Assembly: GCA_020628545.1 (NCBI GenBank)
Contig: JAHDEX010000003.1
Location: 54,166 to 118,165, forward strand
Reading direction: 5' to 3'
DNA from: Paracoccaceae bacterium
GTDB taxonomy: Bacteria; Pseudomonadota; Alphaproteobacteria; Rhodobacterales; Rhodobacteraceae
DNA length: 64,000 bases
The translations under genes were made by a program, and so were the position numbers. The notes beneath the pieces were generated by a model. That model was given only the letters and a program-made list of their open reading frames with translations. It did no database searches and was not told where the DNA came from. Each line of letters opens with the position of its first letter. Positions within the stretch are counted from its first letter, which is position 1. Below are positions 49,182 through 59,291 of this stretch, piece after piece.

Positions 49182-51083
49182 ATGCAACGCACACTCGGCG
49201 TTTGTTACTATCCTGAACACTGGCCGGAAGAGCGTTGGGAAACAGACGCCTCGCAGATGGCGGCCACCGGGCTGTCATGGGTTCGCATTGGTGAATTCGC
49301 CTGGAGTTTGATGGAACCGGAGCCCGGTCGTTTCGATTGGGCGTGGCTGGACCGCGCGGTTGAGACACTTGGCGCGGCTGGTCTGAAGGTCGTCATGGGC
49401 ACACCGACCGCAACACCGCCGCGGTGGATGATCGATAAATATCCCGACATGCTTGCGGTCGATGCAAATGGTCATCCCCGAAAATTCGGATCGCGGCGCC
49501 ACTACGATTTCAGTCATTTGGGCTACCGGGAAGAGGCGCACCGGATCGCACGCTTAATGGCGGAACGGTATGGATCAAACCCATATGTTGCCGCCTGGCA
49601 GATCGATAATGAATACGACTGCCACGATACAACGCTCAGCTACTCGCAAGCCGCCCGCAAGGGCTTTCAGGATTGGCTGGCTCAGCGCTACCAGTCCACG
49701 GACGCGCTCAACCGTGCATGGGGCAACGTCTTTTGGTCTATGCAGTACGAGAGTTTTGATCAGGTCGAATTGCCGAACCTGACCGTGACAGAACCGAACC
49801 ATGCGCATCAACTGGCGTTCCGTCGTTATAGCTCTGACCAGGTCGTGGCATTCAACAAGGTTCAGGCCGACGAGATCCGAAAGCACACAAATGCACCGCT
49901 GATCCATAACTACATGGGGCGGATCATGACGTTTGATCATTGGGCGGTGGGCGCCGACCTCGATATCGCGTCTTGGGACAGCTACCCGATTGGTTTTCTG
50001 AGCGATCGGCTTGAGGGCACCTCAGAGGAGAAGCAGTTCTATCTACGTCAGGGTCATCCAGACATGCAGGCGTTTCACCACGATCTGTATCGGGGTGTCG
50101 GTCGCGGGCGGCTTTGGGTGATGGAACAACAACCGGGCCCGGTGAATTGGGCCCCGTATAATCCGGCCCCGCTGCCAGGCATGGCTCGCCTTTGGGCGTG
50201 GGAGGCTTTTGCGCACGGTGCAGAGACTGTCTGCTATTTCCGATGGCGACAGGCACCGTTCGCACAAGAACAGATGCACGCGGCGCTGCTGCGCCCGGAC
50301 GCCGCGCCAGCACCGGCTTTGGCCGAAGCGCGTCAGGTGGCGGATGAAATCGCCACTCTGCCTGACGTCGGCACTGCAGACGCCAAGGTAGCGCTCGTCG
50401 TCGACTACGAAAGCGCCTGGGCCTGGGATGCGCAACCGCAGGGACGAGACTTTGACATGTTCCGTCTGGCATTTGCCGCTTACCGTGCCCTGCGGCGTGG
50501 CGGTTTGAATATCGACATTATTCCACCTGACACTGCGGATCTGAGCAACTATCGCCTCGTACTCGCACCTGGATTAATGCGGATCAGCGATACGCTGCGA
50601 GCTGCACTCGCGAAATTTGATGGGATCGCGCTGGTCGGGCCGCGGACTGATACAAAGACTGATGAGTTGGGCATTCCGACACCTCTTGGTCCGGACTTGC
50701 CGGATGTCAGTGTCAGCGTCGTAATGACGGAAAGCCTACCACCTAATGATGCGATCCCATTGGCCTCGGGTGGTGTCTTCAAACACTGGTTTGAGCATCT
50801 GGAAGGCGACGCCAAGATTTACCTTCAGACGGCAAACGGCCAGCCAGCGGTCATGGGGCAGCAGCACCTCCGCTATCTCGCCGGTTGGCCTGACGACATG
50901 ACGTTCCGCCAGATCATCGCGTCACTTTGTGAAGAGCTTGGTCTTAATTACGCTGAAATGCCCGAAGGGCTACGGGTGCGAGAAACCAAGACCCACCGGT
51001 TTGTTTTCAACTATGCCTCCGCACCGCGTCAGTGGGGCCAGGTGGAGATCCCAGCAGCGGGCGTCCACTGGGAGGATTTGTAG
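49182..51083 (+). CDS. beta-galactosidase (GH42 family)
   Basis: LGVCYYPEHWPEERWETDASQMAATGLSWVRIGEFAWSLMEPEPGRFDWAWLDRAVE, VAAWQIDNEYDCHDT, WVMEQQPGPVNWAPYNP. Confidence 0.95.
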   Translation: MQRTLGVCYYPEHWPEERWETDASQMAATGLSWVRIGEFAWSLMEPEPGRFDWAWLDRAVETLGAAGLKVVMGTPTATPPRWMIDKYPDMLAVDANGHPRKFGSRRHYDFSHLGYREEAHRIARLMAERYGSNPYVAAWQIDNEYDCHDTTLSYSQAARKGFQDWLAQRYQSTDALNRAWGNVFWSMQYESFDQVELPNLTVTEPNHAHQLAFRRYSSDQVVAFNKVQADEIRKHTNAPLIHNYMGRIMTFDHWAVGADLDIASWDSYPIGFLSDRLEGTSEEKQFYLRQGHPDMQAFHHDLYRGVGRGRLWVMEQQPGPVNWAPYNPAPLPGMARLWAWEAFAHGAETVCYFRWRQAPFAQEQMHAALLRPDAAPAPALAEARQVADEIATLPDVGTADAKVALVVDYESAWAWDAQPQGRDFDMFRLAFAAYRALRRGGLNIDIIPPDTADLSNYRLVLAPGLMRISDTLRAALAKFDGIALVGPRTDTKTDELGIPTPLGPDLPDVSVSVVMTESLPPNDAIPLASGGVFKHWFEHLEGDAKIYLQTANGQPAVMGQQHLRYLAGWPDDMTFRQIIASLCEELGLNYAEMPEGLRVRETKTHRFVFNYASAPRQWGQVEIPAAGVHWEDL

Positions 51084-52049
51084 ATGCAGTTTGGCACGTC
51101 GAAGACCGGTGACGTAGTGGAGAAGCTGACCATCGGTGCCGGTGACCTGACGGTCAGTGTGCTGACCTGGGGAGCAATCGTCCAAGACGTGCGGTTACGC
51201 GGCGTCCCCTATTCACTCACGCTCGGCTCTGACACGCTGGCTGACTATGAAGACGCAATGATGCACCACGGTTCGTTGATCGGGCCGATTGCGAACCGAA
51301 TCAGCAACGCGCGCATTAAGATCGATGGGATGATGTATGAACTGGAGCGCAATCAGGACGACCGCCTCCATCTGCATTCCGGGAAAGAGGCAACGCACCG
51401 GCGGCAATGGGCGCTTGTCGATCAATCCGACACCCATGTCACACTGAATTGCACTTTGGGCGACGGCGCTTGCGGACTTCCCGGAAACCGCAGTTTCACG
51501 GTCACTTATCGTGTCGAGGCACCTGCAAACTTGACGATGGAGCTTCACGGCACGACCGATACCAAGACGGCGATGAATTTTGCCAACCACAGCTATTGGA
51601 ACCTTGATGGGACTGAGACCTGGGCTGGACACGCGCTACAGATCGCCGCAAAGTCGTATCTGCCAAGCAATGAGGACAATGCGCCGACAGGTGAGATTGT
51701 TCCGGTCGCGGGCACGCAGATGGACTTTCGTCAGTTGCGAGAAGTGACCCCCGACACCCATCCATTCGACAATAACTTTTGCCTTGCGACCCATCGGCTG
51801 CCGCAGCGAGATGTTTTGATTCTGCGCGGGGCAAGTGGGGTGCAAATGACACTCGCTACGACAGAGCCAGGGGTTCAGGTCTATGACGGGCGAGCCGCTG
51901 AGCGTCCGGGGCGAAACACTTATGAGGGGCTAGCCATCGAGGCGCAGTGCTGGCCGGATGCCCCAAACCACGTAGGGTTTCCGTCAATCCTTATGGGGCC
52001 TGATGAGCCCTACGCTCAGACGACAACCTGGCGGTTCGAGAAAACCTGA
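51084..52049 (+). CDS. galM: aldose 1-epimerase
   Basis: VLTWGAIVQDVRL, LIGPIANRISNARIKIDGMMYEL, MNFANHSYWNLDG, YEGLAIEAQCWPDAPNHVGFPSILM. Confidence 0.93.
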   Translation: MQFGTSKTGDVVEKLTIGAGDLTVSVLTWGAIVQDVRLRGVPYSLTLGSDTLADYEDAMMHHGSLIGPIANRISNARIKIDGMMYELERNQDDRLHLHSGKEATHRRQWALVDQSDTHVTLNCTLGDGACGLPGNRSFTVTYRVEAPANLTMELHGTTDTKTAMNFANHSYWNLDGTETWAGHALQIAAKSYLPSNEDNAPTGEIVPVAGTQMDFRQLREVTPDTHPFDNNFCLATHRLPQRDVLILRGASGVQMTLATTEPGVQVYDGRAAERPGRNTYEGLAIEAQCWPDAPNHVGFPSILMGPDEPYAQTTTWRFEKT

Positions 52050-52057
52050 CGAAGCCC

Positions 52058-53278
52058 CTAGCGAGCCGCGCGCACCCAGGCGACAAGCTGCGCGCGTTCT
52101 TCGTCTGTGATGTCTGTCAGGTTGCCGGGCGGCATGGCATGGCTGATCCCAGCCTGCGTATAGATCTGTCGCGCTGCGTTTGCGACTTCAGCCTCTGACT
52201 CGAGTACCACACCTTTTGGCGGGATCATGATGTTCCCCCAATAGGGCTCTTTGGCGTGACACATGCTACACCGACCCTGTACAATGCGATGCGCTTCAGC
52301 AAAGCCGTCTGCGGCGGCAAAGCGTTCGCCGTCCAACGACAGTGTCGCCTCGGTCTCGTAGTTGTAAGCGCGCGGAGATGACAGCCAGGCAATCACGAGA
52401 AAGATCACCACCGTCGCCCCCCATGTCCAATGTGGGCTTCCTTGCCGCGCGTGCATCGAGTTGAAATAATGCCGGATCGTGACACCCATCAGGAAGACAA
52501 GGCTTGCGATCAACCAATTGTATTCGGTCGCGAAGGCCAGTGGGTAGTGATTGGACAACATCAAAAAGATCACAGGCAGTGTCAGGTAGTTGTTGTGGGT
52601 GCTGCGCTGTTTGGCGATCTTGCCGTATTTCGCGTCTGGTGTCCGCCCGGCTTTGAGGTCGGCCACCACAATGCGCTGGTTGGGCATGATGATGAAGAAC
52701 ACGTTCGCCGACATGATCGTCGCCGTAAACGCCCCAAGATGAAGCAGTGCGGCGCGACCAGAAAAGACGCTGGTGTAGAAATAGGCCATTCCGACAAGGA
52801 TCACATAAAGGAACAGCATCAGCCGGGTGTTGTCGTCACCGAACTTGCTTTTGCAGATCTGGTCGTAGGCCACCCATCCGAAGCCTAAAGATGCCAACGA
52901 AATCAACGCGCCCTGCCACACAGGGATGTCGAGAACCGTGCGGTCAATAAGGTACAGCTCTCCCCCGAGGTAGTAGACGAGCACTAGCAAAGCGAAACCG
53001 GACAGCCACGTCGAATAGCTTTCCCATTTGAACCACACAAGGTCGTCGGGCATTTGCGATGGGGCCACGAGGTACTTTTGTACGTGATAGAACCCACCAC
53101 CGTGTACTTGCCATTCCTCACCATCCGCGCCGGAGGCGAGGTTGCGGTCTCTATGCAGGCCAAGGTCGAGCGCGATGAAATAGAAAGACGACCCGATCCA
53201 TGCGATCGCGGTAATCACATGAGTCCAGCGCGCCGCAAATTCGAGCCATTGCCAAAGAACGGCAGCGTCATACATCAC
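52058..53278 (-). CDS. puuD: urate hydroxylase PuuD (membrane protein with C-terminal cytochrome c domain)
   Basis: [60 protein letters not shown]-terminal CxxCH ([11 protein letters not shown]). Confidence 0.93.
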   Translation of the reverse strand: MMYDAAVLWQWLEFAARWTHVITAIAWIGSSFYFIALDLGLHRDRNLASGADGEEWQVHGGGFYHVQKYLVAPSQMPDDLVWFKWESYSTWLSGFALLVLVYYLGGELYLIDRTVLDIPVWQGALISLASLGFGWVAYDQICKSKFGDDNTRLMLFLYVILVGMAYFYTSVFSGRAALLHLGAFTATIMSANVFFIIMPNQRIVVADLKAGRTPDAKYGKIAKQRSTHNNYLTLPVIFLMLSNHYPLAFATEYNWLIASLVFLMGVTIRHYFNSMHARQGSPHWTWGATVVIFLVIAWLSSPRAYNYETEATLSLDGERFAAADGFAEAHRIVQGRCSMCHAKEPYWGNIMIPPKGVVLESEAEVANAARQIYTQAGISHAMPPGNLTDITDEERAQLVAWVRAAR

Positions 53279-53631
53279 GAACCTCGATACGTGGAGTAGC
53301 CGTAAGGAGATAGCAGCAGCGGCACGTGATAGTGCGCATCCACGTCGTTCATGCCGAACCGGATCGGGACTTGATCCAGAAATAGCGGGTGATCTCCGGC
53401 TTGACCGGTTTGCCGCAAATAGTCGCCGGCTTGAAAGATCAACTCATAGGTACCGGTTTCAAAGCGGTCTGTAGGCAAAATTGGACTTTCGGTGCGGCCA
53501 TCTTCATTTGTGACCATCTCAACGATTTTCGCGCGGTCGTCGCCAGAGATTTGGTAAAGCGCAATCGTCAGCCCGGACGCAGGCATCCCGCGCGCAGTGT
53601 CCAGAACATGAGTTGTTAGAAATCCGGCCAT
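53275..53631 (-). CDS. uraH: hydroxyisourate hydrolase
   Basis: [26 protein letters not shown]-terminal [21 protein letters not shown] at 53631; overlaps puuD by 4 bp. Confidence 0.95.
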   Translation of the reverse strand: MAGFLTTHVLDTARGMPASGLTIALYQISGDDRAKIVEMVTNEDGRTESPILPTDRFETGTYELIFQAGDYLRQTGQAGDHPLFLDQVPIRFGMNDVDAHYHVPLLLSPYGYSTYRGS

Positions 53632-53719
53632 TTTGTTCCCCTTGTCACCGCGACAGTCTTCCAAGAAACTGCAAACAATGTCACGGCTTACCGCGACGAT
53701 TTCTCGATACAGGTGAAAA

Positions 53720-55129
53720 ATGCCCCGCTACCCGCGCAACATGATTGGCTATGGTCCGCGTATCCCCGATGCACAGTGGCCGGGCGGCGCGAAAATCGCG
53801 ATCTCGCTGGTGCTGAACTACGAAGAAGGCGGCGAAAACAACGTTCTGCACGGCGATGCCGGGTCGGAGGCGTTTCTGTCGGAAATCGTGGGGGCCGCCT
53901 CATGGCCCGGCCAACGTCACTGGAACATGGAAAGCATCTATGAGTACGGTGCGAGGGCTGGCTTCTGGCGCCTTCACCGCTTGATGGAAGACCTTCCCGT
54001 GACGGTTTATGGCGTGGCCGAGGCCTTGGCCCGCTCGCCTGAACAGGTAAGCGCCATGCAGGACTCTGGCTGGGAAATCGCAAGCCACGGGCTGAAGTGG
54101 ATCGAACACAAAGACATGCCCGAAGACGAAGAGCGGGCGCAGATCGCCGAAGCTGTTAGACTGCACACCGAAGTCACAGGATCGCGGCCGACGGGGTGGT
54201 ATACCGGACGATGTTCGATGAACACCGTGCGCCTGACGGCGGAGCAGGGCTTCGACTGGATCAGCGACACATACGACGATGACTTGCCCTATTGGTTGCC
54301 GACCGGGCGCGACGGGCATCAATTGATCATTCCTTACACACTTGATGCGAACGACATGCGGTTTGCTACGCCGCAGGGCTTCAACACCGGCGATCACTTC
54401 TTCCAATACCTTAAGGACGCTTTTGACTGCCTTTATGCCGAGGGTGCGGCAGGACAGGCAAAGATGATGTCTGTCGGACTGCATTGCCGACTGATCGGTC
54501 GCCCGGGTCGGATCATGGGGCTGAAACGCTTTATCGAATACGCACAAGGCCACGACGATGTCTGGTTTGCAACGCGAGGCAAAATTGCGGCGCATTGGCG
54601 CGAGGTGCATCCGTCCGCAACCGTCGCGCGCCCATCAACGATGACACGCGCCGCCTTCATTTCCGCCTTTGGTGGGATATTTGAACACTCGGCTTGGGTT
54701 GCGGAAAAGGCTTATGACCTTGAGCTCGGGCCAGCGCACGATACCGCAACCGGACTGCATAGCGCCTTGGCCCGATCTTTCCGGTCGTCCTCACACGAAA
54801 AACGCCTGGCGGTCTTGAATGCGCACCCCGATTTAGCGGGCAAACTTGCTGCAGCAAAGCGATTGACGGATGAGAGCACCGCTGAACAAGCCAGCGCCGG
54901 GCTTGATGCCTTGACGGACAAAGAACGCGAAACTTTCAAAAGCCTCAACACCGCATACGTCGAAAAGCACGGGTTTCCTTTCATCATCGCTGTGCGCGAC
55001 CATACCAAGGCCAGCATCATGGATGCCTTCTACGACCGGATTGACAATGACACGGGTCCTGAATTCGCAACTGCTTGCGGACAAGTTGAGCGGATTGCGT
55101 ATCATCGTCTGAAAGCACTTCTGCCATGA
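53720..55129 (+). CDS. puuE: allantoinase PuuE fused to OHCU decarboxylase (UraD) domain
   Basis: N-terminal polysaccharide-deacetylase-like allantoinase ([40 protein letters not shown]); C-terminal [68 protein letters not shown]. Confidence 0.93.
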   Translation: MPRYPRNMIGYGPRIPDAQWPGGAKIAISLVLNYEEGGENNVLHGDAGSEAFLSEIVGAASWPGQRHWNMESIYEYGARAGFWRLHRLMEDLPVTVYGVAEALARSPEQVSAMQDSGWEIASHGLKWIEHKDMPEDEERAQIAEAVRLHTEVTGSRPTGWYTGRCSMNTVRLTAEQGFDWISDTYDDDLPYWLPTGRDGHQLIIPYTLDANDMRFATPQGFNTGDHFFQYLKDAFDCLYAEGAAGQAKMMSVGLHCRLIGRPGRIMGLKRFIEYAQGHDDVWFATRGKIAAHWREVHPSATVARPSTMTRAAFISAFGGIFEHSAWVAEKAYDLELGPAHDTATGLHSALARSFRSSSHEKRLAVLNAHPDLAGKLAAAKRLTDESTAEQASAGLDALTDKERETFKSLNTAYVEKHGFPFIIAVRDHTKASIMDAFYDRIDNDTGPEFATACGQVERIAYHRLKALLP

Positions 55130-55947
55130 CAACGTACGCTTTCCCCGGAGGCGGTTTGCCAGACCAAGGCGCTTGGCCTGAAAGCACTGCCATCTTTACC
55201 GAAAGCTACGCTGTTATCCCGGCGAGCGTTCAGACCGATATCGTCACAAGCCTGCTGCCCGGCTGGACAGGCACCCGCGCCTGGATCCTTGCTCGTCCTA
55301 TGACGGGGTTTGCAGAAACGTTTGCCCAATATGCAGTCGAACTCGCCCCCGAGGGCGGCAGCAGTGACCCCGAACCAGAGCGTGATGCGCAAGCCGCACT
55401 TTTCATGGCGCGGGGCACCGCAGAGCTGCGCATGGGCGCCGTATCACATACCCTCGAACCTGGATCGTTCGCCTACATTCCGGCCGGAGTACGCTGGTCG
55501 ATCTTCAATCACAGTGAAACGCATTGCGGATTTCACTGGATCCGCAAACACTACGAAGTCGTCGAAAGTGAGTTCCAGCTGGAGGCGACAGTCGTTCATG
55601 AAACGGAAATTCCGCGCACGCCTATGCCTGGCTGCGAGGGCCTGTGGTCAACGCAGCGATTTCTTGAACCGTTGAACCTTGCCTACGACATGCATGTCAA
55701 CCTGGTGACCTTTGAGAACGGCGGTCGCATTCCGTTCGCAGAAACTCATGTGATGGAACATGGGCTTTATGTTCTTGAAGGCCGTGCCAAATACTTGCTG
55801 AACAAAGACTGGGTCGACGTCGGGCCCGGGGATTTCATGTGGTTGCGGGCATTTTGTCCACAGGCTTGTATCGCTGAGGGCGACGGGCCATTCAGATACC
55901 TGCTTTATAAAGACGTGAACAGGCATCCAAAGCTGACACTGCCATGA
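55126..55947 (+). CDS. cupin protein, (S)-ureidoglycine aminohydrolase-like
   Basis: LEPGSFAYIPAGVRWSIFNHS, VMEHGLYVLEGRAKYLLNKDWVDVGPGDFMWLRAFCPQACIAEGDGPFRYLLYKDVNRH. Confidence 0.88.
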   Translation: MTTYAFPGGGLPDQGAWPESTAIFTESYAVIPASVQTDIVTSLLPGWTGTRAWILARPMTGFAETFAQYAVELAPEGGSSDPEPERDAQAALFMARGTAELRMGAVSHTLEPGSFAYIPAGVRWSIFNHSETHCGFHWIRKHYEVVESEFQLEATVVHETEIPRTPMPGCEGLWSTQRFLEPLNLAYDMHVNLVTFENGGRIPFAETHVMEHGLYVLEGRAKYLLNKDWVDVGPGDFMWLRAFCPQACIAEGDGPFRYLLYKDVNRHPKLTLP

Positions 55948-56429
55948 AGCTGACCTGCGAGCCACTGACCGCTACAGCTTTTGCTCCCTTTGGGGATGTG
56001 CTGGATTGTGCTGGTGCACCCGACAAGATGATCAACGCGGGCCTGTGTGGTCGCTATCATGACCGCGCACAACTTGATTTCGGATCAGACGGGCGTGCCG
56101 GTATTAGCGTGTTTCGTGCGCAGGCGCGGTCCCTACCCTACACCTGTGATTTGCTGGAGCGGCATCCCGATGGGTCACAAGCATTCATTCCGATGAGCGC
56201 TGATCCGTTCCTCGTCATCGTCGCCGAAGACAACAATGGGCCCGTCAACCCACGGGCATTCTTGACCGCTCCCGGCCAAGGCATCAATTTTCACCGTGGG
56301 ACGTGGCATGGGGTTCTCACGCCCTTGGCAGAGCCGGGGTTGTTCGCGGTCATAGATCGCATCGGAACGACACCAAATTTGGAAGAATCTTACTTAGAGG
56401 AGCCGCTGATCATCGATTCCGACCAATAG
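55944..56429 (+). CDS. allA: ureidoglycolate lyase
   Basis: LTATAFAPFGDVLD, LERHPDGSQAFIPMSADPFLVIVAE, PGQGINFHRGTWHGVLTPL. Confidence 0.94.
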   Translation: MKLTCEPLTATAFAPFGDVLDCAGAPDKMINAGLCGRYHDRAQLDFGSDGRAGISVFRAQARSLPYTCDLLERHPDGSQAFIPMSADPFLVIVAEDNNGPVNPRAFLTAPGQGINFHRGTWHGVLTPLAEPGLFAVIDRIGTTPNLEESYLEEPLIIDSDQ

Positions 56430-56467
56430 GCGTCTCATTAAGCAATTGCCCTTATTTAGAAGCATTT

Positions 56468-56501
56468 GCGGCGAGCCGTCGCACTCGCGATGTGCTGTCG
56501 C
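56468..56501 (+). promoter_or_regulatory. candidate tandem RegA/PrrA-like sites upstream of cydAB
   Basis: GCGGC-gagcc-GTCGC (56468-56482) and GCGAT-gtgct-GTCGC (56487-56501). Confidence 0.4.
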
Positions 56502-56572
56502 ACCCCCTGTCCAGAGTGGTCTGAAGGACTATCTCAGCCGTAACGAGAGCAAACATAGAAAGTAGGCTCACA

Positions 56573-57985
56573 ATGGAAGTGATGGACACCCTGTTATTGT
56601 CGCGGATCCAGTTCGCGGCGAATATTTCGTTTCATATCCTGTTCCCAACGATCACCATCGCCTTGGGCTGGGTCCTTTTGTACTTCAAACTGCGGTTCGT
56701 GCGCTCAGGTGATGATCGCTGGATGGAAGCCTACCAGTTTTGGGTGAAGATTTTTGCGCTCTCCTTCGCGATGGGCGTGGTGTCCGGCATCACCATGTCA
56801 TTCCAATTTGGCACAAACTGGCCTGGATTTATGGAGACGGTGGGTAATATCGCCGGCCCTCTCCTCGCCTATGAGGTGATGACAGCGTTCTTCTTGGAAG
56901 CCGTCTTCCTTGGCATCATGCTATTCGGTTTCTCGCGGGTACCGGGATGGTTGCACACGATGGCGACCTTCCTTGTGGCCTTCGGTACAACGATGTCCGC
57001 CTTTTGGATCATCGTGCTGAACTCTTGGATGCACACGCCACAAGGCTTTGAAATGATTGAAGGTGTGGCGCATGCGACAGACTGGTGGGCGATCATCTTT
57101 AACCCATCAATGCCATATCGGTTCATGCATATGATGCTAGCGAGCTTCCTGACCGTCAGCTTCCTAATCGCTGGCATTTCTGCCTTCCGTTGGCTGATCG
57201 GCGGGCAGACCAAAGGCGTGCGGGCAGCCTTGCAGACGGCTGTGTTTGCTGCGGCGTTACTGATCCCCGTGCAGATCTTTGTGGGTGACATGCATGGTTT
57301 GAACACCAAAGAGTACCAGCCCGCAAAAGTCGCTGCGATGGAAGGACACTGGGAAACCGGTGGGAATGTACCGCTGATCTTGTTCGCGATCCCGGACCAA
57401 GAGGCCCGCGAAAACCACTACGAGATCGGCATACCAAACCTCGCCTCCTTTATCCTGACCCATACTTGGGATGGCGAGGTGAAAGGTTTGAATGACTTTG
57501 TGACAGAAGACGGTGAAGTTCTGCACCCCCGCGTCGCGCCAGTGTTCTGGGGCTTCCGGGTCATGGTTGGCACAGGCCTTGCGATGCTCGCCATATCATG
57601 GGCTGGCGTGTACCTTATCTTGCGGAGACGGCGTGAAACCGGCGATCGATTTGGCGTCGAAGGGCTGCCGCGGTTCTATCTCTACGGTCTCGTCGCCATG
57701 ACATTCAGCGGGTGGCTGGCCACACTGTCTGGATGGTACGTCACCGAAATTGGCCGCCAGCCGTGGTTGGTCCAGGGCGTGATGACAACCAAACAAGCGG
57801 TTGCCGATGTGCCTGCGCCCATGGTGCTGTCGACGTTGATTGCCTATCTCGCCGTCTATGCGATCCTTTTGGGCGCCTACATCACGGTGATTTTCTATCT
57901 CGCGCGGAAAGCGGCAAAGGGTGAAAAACTGCAAGGCCGTCTGTCCTCGACCGAGGCAGAAGTGGTCGCGGTACCAGGAGAATAA
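56573..57985 (+). CDS. cydA: cytochrome bd-type (CIO-like) ubiquinol oxidase subunit I
   Basis: LSRIQFAANISFHILFPTITIALGWVLLYFKLRF, ALSFAMGVVSGITMSFQFGTNWPGFMETVGNIAGPLLAYEVMTAFFLEAVFLGIMLFG. Confidence 0.96.
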   Translation: MEVMDTLLLSRIQFAANISFHILFPTITIALGWVLLYFKLRFVRSGDDRWMEAYQFWVKIFALSFAMGVVSGITMSFQFGTNWPGFMETVGNIAGPLLAYEVMTAFFLEAVFLGIMLFGFSRVPGWLHTMATFLVAFGTTMSAFWIIVLNSWMHTPQGFEMIEGVAHATDWWAIIFNPSMPYRFMHMMLASFLTVSFLIAGISAFRWLIGGQTKGVRAALQTAVFAAALLIPVQIFVGDMHGLNTKEYQPAKVAAMEGHWETGGNVPLILFAIPDQEARENHYEIGIPNLASFILTHTWDGEVKGLNDFVTEDGEVLHPRVAPVFWGFRVMVGTGLAMLAISWAGVYLILRRRRETGDRFGVEGLPRFYLYGLVAMTFSGWLATLSGWYVTEIGRQPWLVQGVMTTKQAVADVPAPMVLSTLIAYLAVYAILLGAYITVIFYLARKAAKGEKLQGRLSSTEAEVVAVPGE

Positions 57986-57987
57986 TA

Positions 57988-58998
57988 ATGGACCTCTTCG
58001 GCGACCCGGCCATCTGGCTGCCGTTCACCTTCGCTGCGCTCATGGGCGTGTCGATCCTGATCTACGTTGTCCTGGACGGATTTGATCTTGGCGTGGGTCT
58101 TTTGTTTCCGTTTTCGGATGACGATGAGAAAGATCGCATGGTCGCCGCCATTGGCCCGTTCTGGGACGCAAACGAAACCTGGTTGGTTTTGGCGGTGGGC
58201 TTATTGCTCGTCGCCTTCCCGGCAGCCCATGGCGCGATCCTGACAGCACTTTATCTGCCGGTCGCCGTGATGCTGATCGGTCTGATCCTGCGCGGCGTGG
58301 CGTTTGAGTTTCGCGTGAAGGCACCGACAAAGTACAAACCTTTGTGGAACAACCTGTTTTTCACCGGCTCGCTAATGACGTCGTTCAGTCAAGGTTTCAT
58401 GCTGGGCATGTATGTAATGGGGCTCACGTGGACATGGGCCCACGTCGGCTTTGCATTGCTGACGGCGGTCTTCTTGACGGTCGCATATAGCTTCATTGGC
58501 GCCACCTGGGTCATTCACAAGTCTGAAGGTTATTTGCAGGTGAAAGCCGTCGATTGGGCAAAAGGCGGCATCTGGGGGTTGGTGCTGGGGATCGGTGCAA
58601 TCTCTATCGCAACGCCTTACGTCAGCGCACGCATTTTTGATAAGTGGTTTGGCTTTCCTGAGATCCTGTATCTTGCACCACTCCCGATTGTATCGGGGCT
58701 TCTGATCGTTTGGCTCTGGTGGATGCTGCAACGGATGCCGTTTTACAACGACCGGTATTCCTGGTTACCTTTTGCAGCTGCGACAGCGCTGTGGATCACC
58801 GCCTTCATCGGAATGGCCTACAGCTTTTACCCCTATGTGGTCCCCGAAAAGATGACGCTCTACGAATCTGCGAGTGCGCCGGAGAGCCTATTTATCATCC
58901 TGATCGGGACCGCCTTCGTACTTCCGACAATCATCGCATACACCGTGCTGGCCTATACGGTTTTCCGCGGAAAGGCGGCAGAACTGCGCTATGACTAA
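57988..58998 (+). CDS. cydB: cytochrome d ubiquinol oxidase subunit II
   Basis: VVLDGFDLGVGLLFPFSDDDEKDRMVAAIGPFWDANETWLVLAVGLLLVAFPAAHGAILTALYLPV. Confidence 0.96.
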   Translation: MDLFGDPAIWLPFTFAALMGVSILIYVVLDGFDLGVGLLFPFSDDDEKDRMVAAIGPFWDANETWLVLAVGLLLVAFPAAHGAILTALYLPVAVMLIGLILRGVAFEFRVKAPTKYKPLWNNLFFTGSLMTSFSQGFMLGMYVMGLTWTWAHVGFALLTAVFLTVAYSFIGATWVIHKSEGYLQVKAVDWAKGGIWGLVLGIGAISIATPYVSARIFDKWFGFPEILYLAPLPIVSGLLIVWLWWMLQRMPFYNDRYSWLPFAAATALWITAFIGMAYSFYPYVVPEKMTLYESASAPESLFIILIGTAFVLPTIIAYTVLAYTVFRGKAAELRYD

Positions 58999-59022
58999 AG
59001 GACGCAAAAGAATGCGCCCTTT
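58997..59022 (+). terminator. hairpin after cydB (AAAGGaCGCA...TGCGcCCTTT)
   Basis: 10-position stem with one A/C mismatch and a 6-nt loop, overlapping the cydB stop. Confidence 0.4.
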
Positions 59023-59037
59023 CAGGTCAGAATCGGT

Positions 59038-59066
59038 TTGACAGGATGTGCCCCATTGCGTAGTGG
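59038..59066 (+). promoter_or_regulatory. candidate sigma-70 promoter of the tRNA gene
   Basis: TTGACA (59038-59043), 17-nt spacer, TAGTGG (59061-59066), 10 nt before the tRNA 5' end. Confidence 0.4.
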
Positions 59067-59076
59067 GAACGCCGTT

Positions 59077-59153
59077 GGCGCGGTAGCTCAGCTGGTTAGA
59101 GCGCTCGACTCATAATCGAGAGGTCGGGAGTTCAAGTCTCCCCCACGCCACCA
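59077..59153 (+). tRNA. tRNA with CAU anticodon (elongator Met or Ile2/lysidine type)
   Basis: 77-nt cloverleaf: acceptor GGCGCGG/CCACGCC (one C-A mismatch), D-arm GCTC..GAGC, anticodon arm CTCGA-CTCATAA-TCGAG, T-arm GGGAG-TTCAAGT-CTCCC, encoded CCA. Confidence 0.93.
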
Positions 59154-59291
59154 ACACCCCACTTTTTGATCGACCAAGTGTGCCTCGCGTGTCGCGGGCT
59201 GAACCGATGGTCTTTTGCTCCCGAAGTCACCTGCCAACGTAGCTTCCAAGCGCTGTCGCAACTGGTTAGACAAGGCGCGGGAGGATCGATC

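Noticed and set aside
59077-59291. tRNA 3' end as a possible integration (att) site
   Set aside because: No integrase, no second copy of the tRNA 3' end noticed, and the downstream gene is an ordinary oxidoreductase.
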